NCBI GenBank assembly: GCA_038217425.1
Contig: JBBQPM010000057.1
Span: forward strand, 1-36,662
Source of the DNA: JAIEPT01 sp038217425
GTDB taxonomy: Bacteria > Planctomycetota > Planctomycetia > Gemmatales > Gemmataceae
DNA length: 36,662 nucleotides
Direction of reading: 5' to 3'
The notes under the pieces were generated by a model that saw only the letters and a program-made list of their open reading frames with translations, was not told the origin of the DNA and did not search any database. Every line of letters begins with the position of its first letter. Position 1 is the first letter of the stretch. The translations under genes were made by a program, and so were the position numbers. Positions 1-8,476 of this stretch are shown here, piece after piece.

Positions 1-1826
1 TACTCGGTGGGCCGCGAGCTTTCCAGGTACATTAGCACCACCGCGAGGTCGGCGGGGCTGATGCCACTGATTCGGCTTGCCTGTCCCAGGCTCGCGGGGC
101 GGATTTTGCCGAGCTTCTCGCGCGCCTCGATGCGCAGTTGCGTCAGCCCCGCGTATTCGAAGGTCGCGGGGATCGTCTTGTGCTCCAGCCTTTGAAAACG
201 CTCGACCTGGGCCGCCTGTCGATCGATGTACCCGGCGTACTTGAGTTCCAGCTCGACCTGCTCGATCACCTCGGCCGAGAAATTAAGGGCGGCCAGTTGC
301 GGATGGAAGCCGGACACCTGGTCCCAGGCCACCTCGGTGCGCTTGAGCCAGCGCTCGAGCGTGTCGCCGTCGTGCCGCTGACTGCGTAAGTAGGTTTGCA
401 ATTCGCCGATGGCCCGGTCTTTCGCCTGATAGCGCAGCCAGCGGTCGTCGTCGACGAGGCCGATGCGCCGGCCGAGCGCCGTCAGTCGGCGGTCCGCATT
501 GTCGTGCCGCAGCAGCAGACGATACTCGGCCCGCGACGTGAACATCCGGTACGGCTCGTCGACCCCCTTGGTGACGAGATCGTCGATCAGGACGCCGATG
601 TAGGCTTGACTCCGATCGAGCACCAGAGGCGGTTCGCCCTTGATCTTGAGGGCCGCGTTGATGCCCGCCATCAGGCCTTGCGCCGCCGCTTCTTCGTAGC
701 CAGTGGTGCCGTTGATTTGGCCGCCGAAGTAGAGCCCGGCAATGTTCTTGGTTTCCAGCGTCGGCAAAAGCTGCGTCGGCGGGGCGTAGTCGTACTCGAC
801 CGCGTACCCCCAGCGCATGATCTCTGCCCGCTGCAGGCCCGGAATCTTTGCGAGCATCGCCTGCTGCACGTCCTTCGGCAAGCTCGTGCTGATGCCGTTG
901 CAATACACCTCGAGCGTCTGATATCCCTCGGGTTCCAGGAAGATCTGATGGCGATCCTTGTCGGCGAAGCGAACGACCTTGTCCTCGATCGACGGGCAAT
1001 ACCTCGGTCCCCGGCTACAAATTTGTCCCGAGTACATCGGCGCCCGATGCAGGTTGGCGCGGATCAGTTCGTGTACTTCCTCATTCGTGTACGTGATGTG
1101 GCACGCGAGCTGCGCGTGCGCGATTTTGTCCGTCATGAAGCTGAACGGCGTCGGCTCGGCGTCGCCGGGCTGCAGTTCGCACTGGGCGTAGTCGATGGTT
1201 CGGCCGTTGAGTCGGCAGGGGGTGCCGGTCTTGAAGCGGGCGAGTTCGAAGCCGCCGGCCTTGAGAGAATCGCTCAGATCTTCCGCCGATTGATCGCCCG
1301 CCCGGCCGCCGCGGGTCTTGGCTTCGCCCATGTGCATGAGGGCTTTGAGAAACGTCCCCGTCGTGAGAATGACGGCGGGAGCGCGGTACAGCGTGTCGCC
1401 GCGGACGCGCACGCCGATCGCTTTGCCGTCCGCGAACAGGATCTGCTCGACAATTTCCTGCCGTAGCGTGAGCCGATCCTGGGCCTCGACGCGATGCTTC
1501 ATGGTGAATTGGTAGAGTTTCTTATCCGCCTGGGCCCGCGGCGAATGCATGGCCGGGCCCTTGCCCTGGTTGAGCATGCGGAACTGGAGGCCCGCGAAGT
1601 CGGTAACCCGGCCCATCTCGCCGCCGAGGGCGTCGATCTCGCGCACGATCTGCCCCTTGGCGACGCCGCCGATCGCAGGATTGCACGACATCGCTCCGAC
1701 GGTGTCGGCGTTCATGGTCAGGAGGACGGTGCGCAGCCCCATACGGGCGGGAGCCAGCGCGGCTTCGATCCCCGCGTGCCCGGCCCCGACGACGACGACG
1801 TCGTAATCAAAAATCAGCTCTGACAT
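1..1826 (-). CDS. mnmG: tRNA uridine-5-carboxymethylaminomethyl modification enzyme MnmG (GidA), end cut by window edge
   Basis: FAD-dependent enzyme that, with MnmE, modifies the wobble uridine (U34) of certain tRNAs in the cytoplasm. I translated the minus strand by hand: it is one open frame of 608 codons from the ATG at 1826 to the left edge. The N-terminus has the dinucleotide-binding motif VVVGAGHAG (residues 11-19), followed by the family signatures MSCNPAIGG and KGPAMHSPRAQ. The GTFLKALMHMGE and FKTGTPCRL blocks and a C-terminal region ending near ISGISPADLAVVLMYLE follow. Bacterial MnmG is usually about 610-630 residues, so at most a few residues should be missing; the last two bases may even begin the stop codon. 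The ATG lies inside a 16-bp palindrome (1821-1836). Identity is certain on motifs; the exact end is not visible. Confidence 0.95.
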   Translation of the reverse strand, partial: MSELIFDYDVVVVGAGHAGIEAALAPARMGLRTVLLTMNADTVGAMSCNPAIGGVAKGQIVREIDALGGEMGRVTDFAGLQFRMLNQGKGPAMHSPRAQADKKLYQFTMKHRVEAQDRLTLRQEIVEQILFADGKAIGVRVRGDTLYRAPAVILTTGTFLKALMHMGEAKTRGGRAGDQSAEDLSDSLKAGGFELARFKTGTPCRLNGRTIDYAQCELQPGDAEPTPFSFMTDKIAHAQLACHITYTNEEVHELIRANLHRAPMYSGQICSRGPRYCPSIEDKVVRFADKDRHQIFLEPEGYQTLEVYCNGISTSLPKDVQQAMLAKIPGLQRAEIMRWGYAVEYDYAPPTQLLPTLETKNIAGLYFGGQINGTTGYEEAAAQGLMAGINAALKIKGEPPLVLDRSQAYIGVLIDDLVTKGVDEPYRMFTSRAEYRLLLRHDNADRRLTALGRRIGLVDDDRWLRYQAKDRAIGELQTYLRSQRHDGDTLERWLKRTEVAWDQVSGFHPQLAALNFSAEVIEQVELELKYAGYIDRQAAQVERFQRLEHKTIPATFEYAGLTQLRIEAREKLGKIRPASLGQASRISGISPADLAVVLMYLESSRPTE

Positions 1827-1836
1827 ACGTATGTCA
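1821..1836. promoter_or_regulatory. Palindrome TGACATACGTATGTCA over the mnmG start
   Basis: A perfect 16-bp palindrome covers the mnmG start codon (ATG at 1826-1824 on the minus strand). Nearly the same palindrome, with GC in place of the central CG, occurs at 33712-33727. A protein-binding site or a mobile-element remnant are both possible; function is not shown. Confidence 0.4.
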
Positions 1837-1860
1837 CCGCGAACGTAGAAAATCAAACAT

Positions 1861-2012
1861 TAACCACAGAGTCACAGAGAGCACAGAGGAAGGCAAGGAG
1901 AAGGAAAGGGACAGAACACCGCTGGAGAAAAGGAGACTCGACGCCAAGGAGTTTCTCTTCCTTCTTTTCCTTCTCCTTGCCTTCCTCTGTGCTCTCTGTG
2001 TCTCTGTGGTTA
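1861..2012. repeat. Long inverted repeat of the CACAGAG family
   Basis: Left arm 1861-1907 and right arm 1966-2012 are 47 nt each and complementary with one mismatch, around a 58-nt centre. The arms are purine-rich on one strand (ACCACAGAG, then GGAAGGCAAGGAGAAGG). It lies between the stop of the isomerase gene (2026) and the start of mnmG (1826), both minus strand, so it would form a large RNA hairpin downstream of the isomerase gene. Similar ACCACAGAG-type repeats are common between genes in environmental bacteria and are often mis-called as proteins. Confidence 0.9.
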
Positions 2013-2025
2013 GTGCATTTTGCTC

Positions 2026-2814
2026 TCAGTTCAAAAATCGCTGCAAGAACGCGATCGCCCGCGGTAGCTCGACCTGGGCGTCCTGGGAATACTCGCGCTG
2101 GATCGTCATCGTGCCGCGGTAGTCGACCTCCTGAAAGACGCCCAGAAGCTGCAGCCAATCGATGTCGCCGTGGCCCAGCGCGACCTCCTGGCCGGCGCCT
2201 CGGGCGCTGGCCACCCGGGCGTCGCGGGCATAGGCGTAAGGAATCATGCGATAGAGGGTTCGCAGGGCGGCATACGGGTTGTGACCGTGGATCAGGAGAT
2301 TGCCCGGGTTGTAGGCCAAACCGACGCTGCCGACCTCGAGTTTGCCGATGAATTCCTCGAGGACCGCCGGGCCCTCGAGCCCCATCTCGAGCGCCACTCG
2401 GCAGCCGATGCGGTCGCCGTGCTTGCCGAGGTTCAGGAGCGCGTCGGTCAGCCATTGACGGCGCGGATCGTCCGCCTTTTCGGGGATCTGGCCCGCTTGC
2501 AGAACGATGAGCCGGGCGCCGAGTTCGAAGCTCAGCGTCATCGCTTCGCGCAGATACTCCAGGCGCGCGTCCTGCCCTTCGGGGACGTCCAAACCTTTCC
2601 GCAAGGGACAGTAGACGGCCGTCAGCACCAGATCGTGCGAGGCAATGATGTGACGAATTTCGCGCCGGCCCGTGTCGGTGAGCGCGCGCGGCGCCAGTTG
2701 GCCGACGGCGTCGATCTCAAAACCCCGAACCCGCCAACGAGTCAGCAGGCTCACCGCCTTGCGCAACGGCAAACCGAGCGAACTCCGGCACAATCCGATC
2801 GAAATTCGACCCAT
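2026..2814 (-). CDS. Sugar phosphate isomerase/epimerase-like TIM-barrel protein
   Basis: A 262-residue protein of the AP-endonuclease-2/xylose-isomerase-like TIM-barrel superfamily, which contains sugar epimerases and isomerases that bind a divalent metal. The N-terminal strand ISIGLCRSSLGLP followed by GFEIDAVGQLAP resembles planctomycete members of this family. Later strands carry ARLIVLQAG, RVALEMGLEG (likely metal-ligand Glu), VGLAYNPGNL and the C-terminal YRGTMTIQREY. No signal peptide is seen, so it is probably cytoplasmic. The ATG at 2814 has a strong ribosome-binding site (AGAGGAG, 7-nt spacer) on the minus strand, which fixes the start even though it lies 98 nt inside the upstream HYExAFE frame. 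The substrate is unknown. Confidence 0.8.
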   Translation of the reverse strand: MGRISIGLCRSSLGLPLRKAVSLLTRWRVRGFEIDAVGQLAPRALTDTGRREIRHIIASHDLVLTAVYCPLRKGLDVPEGQDARLEYLREAMTLSFELGARLIVLQAGQIPEKADDPRRQWLTDALLNLGKHGDRIGCRVALEMGLEGPAVLEEFIGKLEVGSVGLAYNPGNLLIHGHNPYAALRTLYRMIPYAYARDARVASARGAGQEVALGHGDIDWLQLLGVFQEVDYRGTMTIQREYSQDAQVELPRAIAFLQRFLN

Positions 2815-3355
2815 CGACGTGCTCCTCTGAGTTTTTCAGTACGTGGGAAAAGTACCGAAACGGACGAGCCAGGTCGCGATATACGGCGCTGGGAAGATGC
2901 ACCGTCCCCCACTTGGGACTGCGCGTCTTCATATGAATTAGATAATCCTCGAAGGCCACGCACCGCAAGAGGTACGTTTGTTCGCGGAACGTCCAGAGAT
3001 CGACGCACGGCGTCGGCAACTCCACATTCGGGCCGATGCGGTAGATGAAGACGAACATGGCCAGGTAGTTGGGGCCAAAGACTTCGGTCCAGGCGCGGAA
3101 GCCGTCGAGGTCCTCGCTGGTGGCCCAGTTTTCCCAGGTGTATTTGGGCTTATCGGGCGTCCCCCCGGGAAAGCGTCGGCCCTTGACGTCGACGAGCAGC
3201 CGCCTGCCGTTGGCGCCCAGGACGATGAAGTCGAGATTCTTCACCGGCGTGTCGCCCAGCATGGAACGCCGACCTTCGTCGACGGCGACATAGCAAAGAT
3301 TTTGTTTCTGCAGATACCCTTCGAACGCCGACTCGTACGGATTGCTGCGATCCAT
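2717..3355 (-). CDS. HYExAFE family protein
   Basis: A 212-residue protein beginning MDRSNPYESAFEGYLQ, a variant of the His-Tyr-Glu-x-Ala-Phe-Glu signature that names a planctomycete protein family of unknown function. The middle part, with NLDFIVLGANGRRLLVDVKGR, has the D-(x)n-DVK spacing seen in PD-(D/E)xK nuclease-like folds; a nuclease-like fold is an inference from this only. A Trp/Tyr-rich stretch (PKYTWENWATSEDL) follows. I chose the ATG at 3355 because the signature starts five residues later. It follows hisS by 55 bp on the same strand, and its last 98 nt overlap the isomerase gene in another frame, which is unusually long. Either the overlap is real or the 3' end carries a frameshift. 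Confidence 0.7.
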   Translation of the reverse strand: MDRSNPYESAFEGYLQKQNLCYVAVDEGRRSMLGDTPVKNLDFIVLGANGRRLLVDVKGRRFPGGTPDKPKYTWENWATSEDLDGFRAWTEVFGPNYLAMFVFIYRIGPNVELPTPCVDLWTFREQTYLLRCVAFEDYLIHMKTRSPKWGTVHLPSAVYRDLARPFRYFSHVLKNSEEHVDGSNFDRIVPEFARFAVAQGGEPADSLAGSGF

Positions 3356-3390
3356 GATCGTCTCCCGTTCTGTTTCGATAGCCCGCAACC

Positions 3391-3418
3391 GCGCCGCGAG
3401 GGCGCGGCGGCTAAACGA
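3391..3418. repeat. Interspersed palindrome at the hisS stop (TTTAGCCGCCGC family)
   Basis: The plus strand reads GCGCCGCGAGGGCGCGGCGG and then CTAAACGA. It holds a 7-bp GC stem with a 4-nt loop (3392-3409) and contains the hisS stop codon (TAG, 3413-3411 on the minus strand). Related copies are at 7704-7729 (inverted) and 7749-7776. It probably acts as a weak transcription terminator; there is no T-run. Confidence 0.7.
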
Positions 3419-4760
3419 GCTTTCGTCGAATCGATTCCGCGACCTGCGCGTGCGGCACCGTCTCTTCCTGGCGTTGCGCGAGATCCTTGATCTTCCATGT
3501 CCCCTGGGCGAACTCGTCGCCCCCCGCGATGAGGGCGAGCCTGAATCCCTTCTTCTCCGCGAACTGAAGCTGCGGCCCGATCTTCTTGGCCTCGGGATAG
3601 ACCTCGACGTTGATGCCCGCGGCACGCAGTTCGCGGGCCAGCTTTTGATACTGGCCCAGATATTCGGCCTGGAACTGCACGATGAAAACCTGGGCGGGCG
3701 TGGCCGCGGATTTGAGCATCTTGAGTTCTTCCAGGGCCGCAAGCAAGCGGTCCAGCCCGAGCGAGGCACCGACGCCGGGGAGTTGCTGTTTGGTGTAGAG
3801 TCCCGCGAGATTGTCGTAACGGCCGCCGGAGCAGACGCTACCGATGGCGGGGAGGTCGCCGAGGAAGGTTTCGTAGACGGTGCCGGTGTAATAGTCGAGT
3901 CCGCGCGCGATCGACAGATCGAGTTTGATAACGTCGGGATCGAGGCCCGCGGTAATCGCGGTGCTGAGGAGGCTATCGAGACGGGCGATGCCGTCAGCCG
4001 CCTTGGGATTGCCGCCGAAATCGCTCTTGAGGCGAGCCAGGATCTCGGCGTTGCTCCCTTGCATCTCGGCGAGGGTTAGTAGACGCTCCGCCTGACCCGC
4101 GGCGACGCCGGCGCGTTCGGCCATCTCGGCGAGGACGCCGTCGCGGCCGATCTTCGGCAGTTTGTCCAGGGCGCGCAACAGCGCCGACGTCTGCCCCGCG
4201 AGGCCGATCTCTTCGAGCAGGCCGTTGAGAACCAGGCGATTGTTGACGTGGATGTGGAAGCGCTCCAGGCCCAGCGCCCGGAAGAGATCGTGGATGACCA
4301 ACACGACTTCGATATCCGCGGCGTTCGACGTCGTGCCGATGGTGTCGAAGTCGCACTGCCAAAACTCGCGGTAGCGGCCGCGCTGGGTGTTCTCGCCGCG
4401 CCAGACGGGGCCCATGTGATAGCGTTTGAACGGCGTGCCGAGGACGCCGATGTGCTGCGCGACGAATCGGGCCAGCGGCACTGTCAGATCGAAGCGGAGC
4501 GCGACGTCCCGGCCCCCGTGCGTGAAGCGGTAGAGCTGTTTGTCCGTCTCCTCGCCTCCCTTGCCCATCAGAATTTCAGTATATTCCAGGGCAGGCGTGT
4601 CGATGGGCGCGAAGCCGTAACTTCGGTAGACCTGGCGAGCCTTGTGCAGAAACTCCTCGCGCGGAATCATGAGTTCCGGCAGGTAGTCGCGAAATCCCTT
4701 GAGTGTACGCGGCTCGATCATGGACGTAGGCCCGGAGTTGTTCGTTTGTATTCTGGACAT
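3411..4760 (-). CDS. hisS: Histidyl-tRNA synthetase
   Basis: Class II aminoacyl-tRNA synthetase that charges tRNA-His in the cytoplasm. The 449-residue frame has motif 2 (GPVWRGENTQRGRYREFWQ, about 117-135), the histidine-binding ARGLDYYTGTVYE (285-297), motif 3 with GVGASLGLDRLL (329-340), and a C-terminal anticodon-binding domain from about 355. The first ATG (4760) has an AGGA about 10 nt upstream. The ATG at 4721 gives MIEPRTLKGFRDYLPE, which fits the usual family N-terminus better, so the start may be 13 residues later. It is transcribed divergently from the M20 peptidase, with only 28 bp between the start codons if 4760 is used. The stop codon lies in an interspersed palindrome. Confidence 0.96.
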   Translation of the reverse strand: MSRIQTNNSGPTSMIEPRTLKGFRDYLPELMIPREEFLHKARQVYRSYGFAPIDTPALEYTEILMGKGGEETDKQLYRFTHGGRDVALRFDLTVPLARFVAQHIGVLGTPFKRYHMGPVWRGENTQRGRYREFWQCDFDTIGTTSNAADIEVVLVIHDLFRALGLERFHIHVNNRLVLNGLLEEIGLAGQTSALLRALDKLPKIGRDGVLAEMAERAGVAAGQAERLLTLAEMQGSNAEILARLKSDFGGNPKAADGIARLDSLLSTAITAGLDPDVIKLDLSIARGLDYYTGTVYETFLGDLPAIGSVCSGGRYDNLAGLYTKQQLPGVGASLGLDRLLAALEELKMLKSAATPAQVFIVQFQAEYLGQYQKLARELRAAGINVEVYPEAKKIGPQLQFAEKKGFRLALIAGGDEFAQGTWKIKDLAQRQEETVPHAQVAESIRRKLV

Positions 4761-4788
4761 TGTTACACATTCCTAGGCGAGAATCAAG

Positions 4789-5970
4789 ATGGCGACGTTC
4801 GATTCGGAGAAGGCAATCGCCCGACTTATGACGTTCCTCAGCGTGGAGGGGATCACGGGGCAGGAAGCCGCGATCGGCCAGGCGGTGGCCAAGCACCTGA
4901 TCGCAGGAGGCGTCCCCAAGTCGGCGGTTCGCTTCGACGACGTGCACACGAAGATTTCGCTTCCGACGCAGGCGGGGAACTTGATCGTCTCGCTACCAGG
5001 AACCGTGCCTGGCCCGCGGCGCATGTTCATGACGCATCTCGATACGGTCCCGTTGTGCGCCGGGGCCAAGCCGGTGCGCCAGGGGAAACGCATCGTGCCG
5101 GCCGGCAAGACGGCGCTGGGGGGCGACAACCGCACCGGCGTCGCCTGCCTTTCGACCGCGATCCTGACGCTTCTCGAAAAGAAGCTGCCGCACCCGCCGC
5201 TGACGTTCCTGTTCACGGTGCGCGAGGAAAGCGGTCTGTGGGGCGCCCGCTTCGTCGATCCCAAAGATCTCGGCGAACCCGAGATGTGCTTCAACGTCGA
5301 CGGCGGTTCGGCCCGTTCGCTGGTGATCGGCGCCGTCGGGGCCGATCGCTGGGAAGTTGAGATTTTCGGCAAAGCCTCGCATGCCGGCGTTCGGCCCGAA
5401 AACGGCATCTCGGCCACGCTCGTCGCCTCGATCGCGCTGGCCGACGTCCATCAGCAAGGCTGGTTCGGCAAGATTCAGAAGGAAAAGGAGGGGACTTCCA
5501 ATGTCGGCCCCTTCGGCGACGCCCAGGGAAATTGTGCCGGCCAGGCGACGAACGTCGTCACCGACTACGTCAAGATCCTGGGCGAATCGCGCAGCCACGA
5601 TGTGAAATTCGTCGGCGCCATCACCGCGGCTTACAAGGAAGCCTTTCAGAAGGCCGCGAAAAGCGTCGTGAACGACCAGGGCAAAACCGCGAAGGTCAAG
5701 TTCACCGCCCGCCGCGATTACTATCCCTTCAAGCTGAAGGAGACGAGCCCGCCCGTGCGGCACGCGCAATCGGCTGCGAACGCACTCGGCTGGGAACTCC
5801 TCCTGCGCACCACCAACGGCGGACTCGACGCCAACTGGCTCACCCGCAACGGCATCCCCGCAATCACCTTCGGCGCCGGGCAGAACAATGTCCACACCGT
5901 CGAGGAGTTCGTCAATCTCGACGATTTCCTGGAAGGCTGCCAGTTCGCGCTTCAGCTGGCATCGGCGTGA
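4789..5970 (+). CDS. M20 family metallopeptidase (tripeptidase T-like)
   Basis: A 393-residue zinc-dependent exopeptidase of the M20 clan. Conserved parts are THLDTVP (His83, Asp85), GGDNRTGVA (bridging Asp113), REESGLWGA (catalytic Glu146, metal Glu147), FNVDGG (Asp171) and a C-terminal NNVHTVEEFV (metal His). The dimerisation domain sits between about 180 and 300. No signal peptide is seen, so it should act on small peptides in the cytoplasm. It resembles PepT-type tripeptidases more than carboxypeptidase G2, but the substrate cannot be read from sequence. It stands alone between hisS (divergent) and the FHA/HD-GYP gene. The ribosome-binding site is weak. Confidence 0.88.
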   Translation: MATFDSEKAIARLMTFLSVEGITGQEAAIGQAVAKHLIAGGVPKSAVRFDDVHTKISLPTQAGNLIVSLPGTVPGPRRMFMTHLDTVPLCAGAKPVRQGKRIVPAGKTALGGDNRTGVACLSTAILTLLEKKLPHPPLTFLFTVREESGLWGARFVDPKDLGEPEMCFNVDGGSARSLVIGAVGADRWEVEIFGKASHAGVRPENGISATLVASIALADVHQQGWFGKIQKEKEGTSNVGPFGDAQGNCAGQATNVVTDYVKILGESRSHDVKFVGAITAAYKEAFQKAAKSVVNDQGKTAKVKFTARRDYYPFKLKETSPPVRHAQSAANALGWELLLRTTNGGLDANWLTRNGIPAITFGAGQNNVHTVEEFVNLDDFLEGCQFALQLASA

Positions 5971-6027
5971 CCGTCTCGGCGGACGAAAAAACAAACGAAC
6001 ACTGGAAAATGGACCTCCGAACTCGCC

Positions 6028-6033
6028 TATAAT
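6028..6033 (+). promoter_or_regulatory. Candidate -10 box (TATAAT) before the FHA/HD-GYP gene
   Basis: A perfect TATAAT in a GC-rich context, 128 bp upstream of the chosen GTG start. No convincing -35 is seen at 17 bp (TGGAAA at a 19-bp spacing is the best), so this is a weak call. Confidence 0.3.
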
Positions 6034-6160
6034 GAGTGTCGTTCACAGTTCGCAGGAGAATTTTTCCCTCGGCTCCAGAATTAAGCTATAGTTGGCTCAG
6101 CCAGTCAGGATGGATCCGATCGAGAGCGGAACAGATCAACTTAGGCACAGGAGTCGGCCC

Positions 6161-7702
6161 GTGAAACGCCGAATTCGCCTTCGAGGCGTCAATGGCGCCA
6201 TCGACGGCAAAATCTGGGAGTCGGATACGATTCTGCGCAGCGGTCGCCTGGCGACCCTGGAAATCGTTCTCGAAGATTCCTCCGTCAGCCGGCGCCATGC
6301 GGAAATCCGCCCCACCCCCAACGGTTGGCGCGTCCGCGATCTCGGTTCCACCAATGGCACCTTCCTCAACGGCACCCGCCTCGGACCCGGCGAGTTCCCC
6401 GTCCGCGTGCAAGACATCGTCCGCTGCGGCAACGTCACGCTCGTCGTCGAGCAAATCAAAGAATTCGAAGACGAAGGCCAAACCCCCAAAGACAACCTGC
6501 TCATCGAGGCCGTCGCCAACGTCAGCTGGGAAGACGCCCTCAGCAACCTCGCCTTCGACCGCAACCGCAGCCCGCGCCCCGGCGAACAGCTGCTCGCACT
6601 CCTGCGGGCCGGGCACCATCTCGTCCATCTCGAGAGCGAAGAAGACCTTCTCCACTCGATTCTCCACGACGCGGTCAGCACGCTCGACGCCCAGCGCGGC
6701 GCCATCGTCCTGGCCGACGGCCCCAACGGCCCCTTGCGCTTGCGCGCTCTCGCCAGCGGACATTCGCAGATTCCGAGCCGGCCCGGCTTCAGCCAGAACC
6801 TCGCCAATCGCTCCTTCGCTCGCGGCGAATCGATCCTTTGCACCAGCGTCGACGAAGATCCCGAACTCGCCGGCGCCCGCAGCATCGCCGAAGGGACCAT
6901 GGCTTCGGTGCTGTGTATCTTGCTGCGCACGCCGAGAAAGCGCATCGGCGTCCTGCACCTGGACCGCGGCCCGCTGCAGAAGGCGTTTACGAAGGACGAC
7001 CTCCACCTCGCCGACGCGATGGCCGCCCATGTCTCCGCGGGCATCGAGAGCGCCCAGCTCATCAAGAAGCAGCGCGAACTCTTCCTCGCCACCATCACCA
7101 TCTTGGCCCAGGCCGTCGAACTTCGCGATCAGTACACCGGCGGCCACACCGTCCGCGTCACCGAATACTCCTCACTCCTCGCCGCCGAGTTACAGCTTTC
7201 TCCGGAAGAGCTTAACCTGATCCGCATCGGCACGCCGCTGCACGACATCGGCAAGATCGGCATCGACGACTCGATCTTGCGCAAGCCCGGCAAGCTGACG
7301 CCGCAAGAGTTCGAGGTGATGAAGTCGCACACGACCAAGGGCGCCAAGATCCTCGAGCAGATCGGCGACCTCAAGGAAGTGATCCCGATCGTCCGTTCGC
7401 ATCACGAACGTTGGGACGGCCAGGGCTATCCCGACGGCTTGTCGGGCGAGAACATTCCGCGCCTGGCCCGCATCGTGGCCGTGTGCGACGCCTTCGACGC
7501 CATGACGTCGGACCGTCCGTATCGCCAGGGAATGCCGCCGGAGATCGCGTTCGGGGAAGTTGAGAAGCAAATCGGCAAACAGTTCGACCCGGTGATCGCC
7601 GCCGCATTTCTGGGGATGAAGGCGAAGATCGTGCAGGAGATGCAGTCCGAGACGCAGAAGTTGGGCGTCTCGAACCTGGTGACCTTACGGCTCGCGCAGT
7701 GA
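6161..7702 (+). CDS. FHA-GAF-HD-GYP signalling protein (probable cyclic-di-GMP phosphodiesterase)
   Basis: A 513-residue cytoplasmic regulator with three parts. An N-terminal FHA domain (about 1-95; SVSRRHAEI and DLGSTNGTFLNG) should bind phosphothreonine peptides. A GAF-like sensor (about 140-310) follows. The C-terminal HD-GYP domain (about 320-500) has HDIGKIGI (His361, Asp362) and HHERWDGQGYP (414-424), the metal and GYP motifs of enzymes that degrade cyclic-di-GMP. It thus may link Ser/Thr-kinase signalling to second-messenger breakdown. I chose the GTG at 6161 because AGGAG (6149-6153) stands 7 nt before it; ATG 6110 and TTG 6092 are in frame but have poor sites and lie outside the FHA fold. 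A palindromic repeat begins 2 nt after the stop. Confidence 0.88.
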   Translation: MKRRIRLRGVNGAIDGKIWESDTILRSGRLATLEIVLEDSSVSRRHAEIRPTPNGWRVRDLGSTNGTFLNGTRLGPGEFPVRVQDIVRCGNVTLVVEQIKEFEDEGQTPKDNLLIEAVANVSWEDALSNLAFDRNRSPRPGEQLLALLRAGHHLVHLESEEDLLHSILHDAVSTLDAQRGAIVLADGPNGPLRLRALASGHSQIPSRPGFSQNLANRSFARGESILCTSVDEDPELAGARSIAEGTMASVLCILLRTPRKRIGVLHLDRGPLQKAFTKDDLHLADAMAAHVSAGIESAQLIKKQRELFLATITILAQAVELRDQYTGGHTVRVTEYSSLLAAELQLSPEELNLIRIGTPLHDIGKIGIDDSILRKPGKLTPQEFEVMKSHTTKGAKILEQIGDLKEVIPIVRSHHERWDGQGYPDGLSGENIPRLARIVAVCDAFDAMTSDRPYRQGMPPEIAFGEVEKQIGKQFDPVIAAAFLGMKAKIVQEMQSETQKLGVSNLVTLRLAQ

Positions 7703-7703
7703 G

Positions 7704-7776
7704 GTTTAGCCGCCGCGTTCTCTCGGCGCGAACGTGAAGCCCAGGTCCGCGCCGCGAGGGTGCGGCGGCTAAACGA
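7704..7776. repeat. Two inverted copies of the TTTAGCCGCCGC element, terminator-like
   Basis: GTTTAGCCGCCGC (7704-7716) and GCGGCGGCTAAAC (7762-7774) are perfect inverted copies, and each half has its own small GC hairpin. The structure begins 1 nt after the HD-GYP stop codon and lies ahead of the Uma2 leader, so it may end transcription. The same element is found at the hisS stop (3391-3418). Confidence 0.7.
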
Positions 7777-7809
7777 ATGTTTCCCACGCACCGGCAAATC
7801 GATTAAGAT

Positions 7810-7837
7810 GATCCGAGGGACACGCGTCCTTCGGATC
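7810..7837 (+). promoter_or_regulatory. Leader hairpin of the first Uma2 gene
   Basis: Arms GATCCGAGGGAC and GTCCTTCGGATC (12 nt, one G-U pair) enclose a 4-nt loop and are followed by TTTTCG and then the GGAGGG ribosome-binding site. The same block stands before the second Uma2 gene (8477-8504). Hairpin plus T-run resembles an attenuator or terminator in the leader; function is inferred. Confidence 0.6.
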
Positions 7838-7857
7838 TTTTCGTTGGAGGGTTTGCA

Positions 7858-8427
7858 ATGGCGACAGGCACAGTTTCGCAGCCGATGACGGTGGACGAGT
7901 TCTTGGCGCTTCCAGACGACGGCGTCGAACGTTGGCTGGTGCGCGGTGAACTCAAGGAATGGGGCACGACGACTCGAAACCGTAATCACAGTCACTGTCA
8001 GCCGCGCGTCGGGCGGGCGCTCTTGAACTGGTTAGACACGCAACCGGAACCAAGAGGCGACGTGTATGCCGGGGACGCTTTGTTTCGATTGCAGAGAGAT
8101 CCGAAGGTGATCGTCGGCGTTGATGCCGCATACATTTCTCCGGAACAAAACTCACGACTCGTCGTTAAGGATCGGATCATTCCTTTCGCACCGACGTTGG
8201 CGGTCGAAATATTGTCTCCCAGCGACACTATGGAGCGCATCGCTGAAAAGCTCGAACTTTATTCGGAGGCGGGCGTCCCGTTGGTTTGGATCATCGATTG
8301 CGATGATCTCACCGTCCTGGTCTACCGTCCGGGCGAAGAGCCGGAACTTTTTACCGTCAAACAGGAGTTGACCGCGGAACCGCACCTGCCGGGCTTTCGC
8401 TATCCGGTCGCCGGCCTGTTTCGTTAA
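7858..8427 (+). CDS. Uma2 family (DUF820) endonuclease-like protein, copy 1
   Basis: A 189-residue protein of the Uma2/DUF820 family, which has a PD-(D/E)xK nuclease-type fold and is greatly expanded in planctomycetes and cyanobacteria; the biological role is not settled. The candidate active-site set is Asp89 (GVDAAYIS), Glu117 (AVEILSPSD) and Lys131 (IAEKLELY), followed by the typical AGVPLVWIID strand. The start ATG has GGAGGG upstream. Copy 2 begins 97 bp downstream and is clearly paralogous over the full length, as are the leaders, so a tandem duplication that included the 5' region is likely. No signal peptide is seen. Confidence 0.85.
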   Translation: MATGTVSQPMTVDEFLALPDDGVERWLVRGELKEWGTTTRNRNHSHCQPRVGRALLNWLDTQPEPRGDVYAGDALFRLQRDPKVIVGVDAAYISPEQNSRLVVKDRIIPFAPTLAVEILSPSDTMERIAEKLELYSEAGVPLVWIIDCDDLTVLVYRPGEEPELFTVKQELTAEPHLPGFRYPVAGLFR

Positions 8428-8476
8428 GAGATCGCGCAGTAACGTCTTGCTTCGATCGTGGAAGACCGTTTAAGAT

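Noticed and set aside
396..1466. Long plus-strand open frame of 356 codons
   Set aside because: It is the complement of mnmG, whose motifs are clear on the minus strand.
1853..2455. Minus-strand frame containing NHRDTESTEEGKEKEKKEE
   Set aside because: Translation of the CACAGAG inverted repeat plus another frame of the isomerase gene; a known type of artefact.
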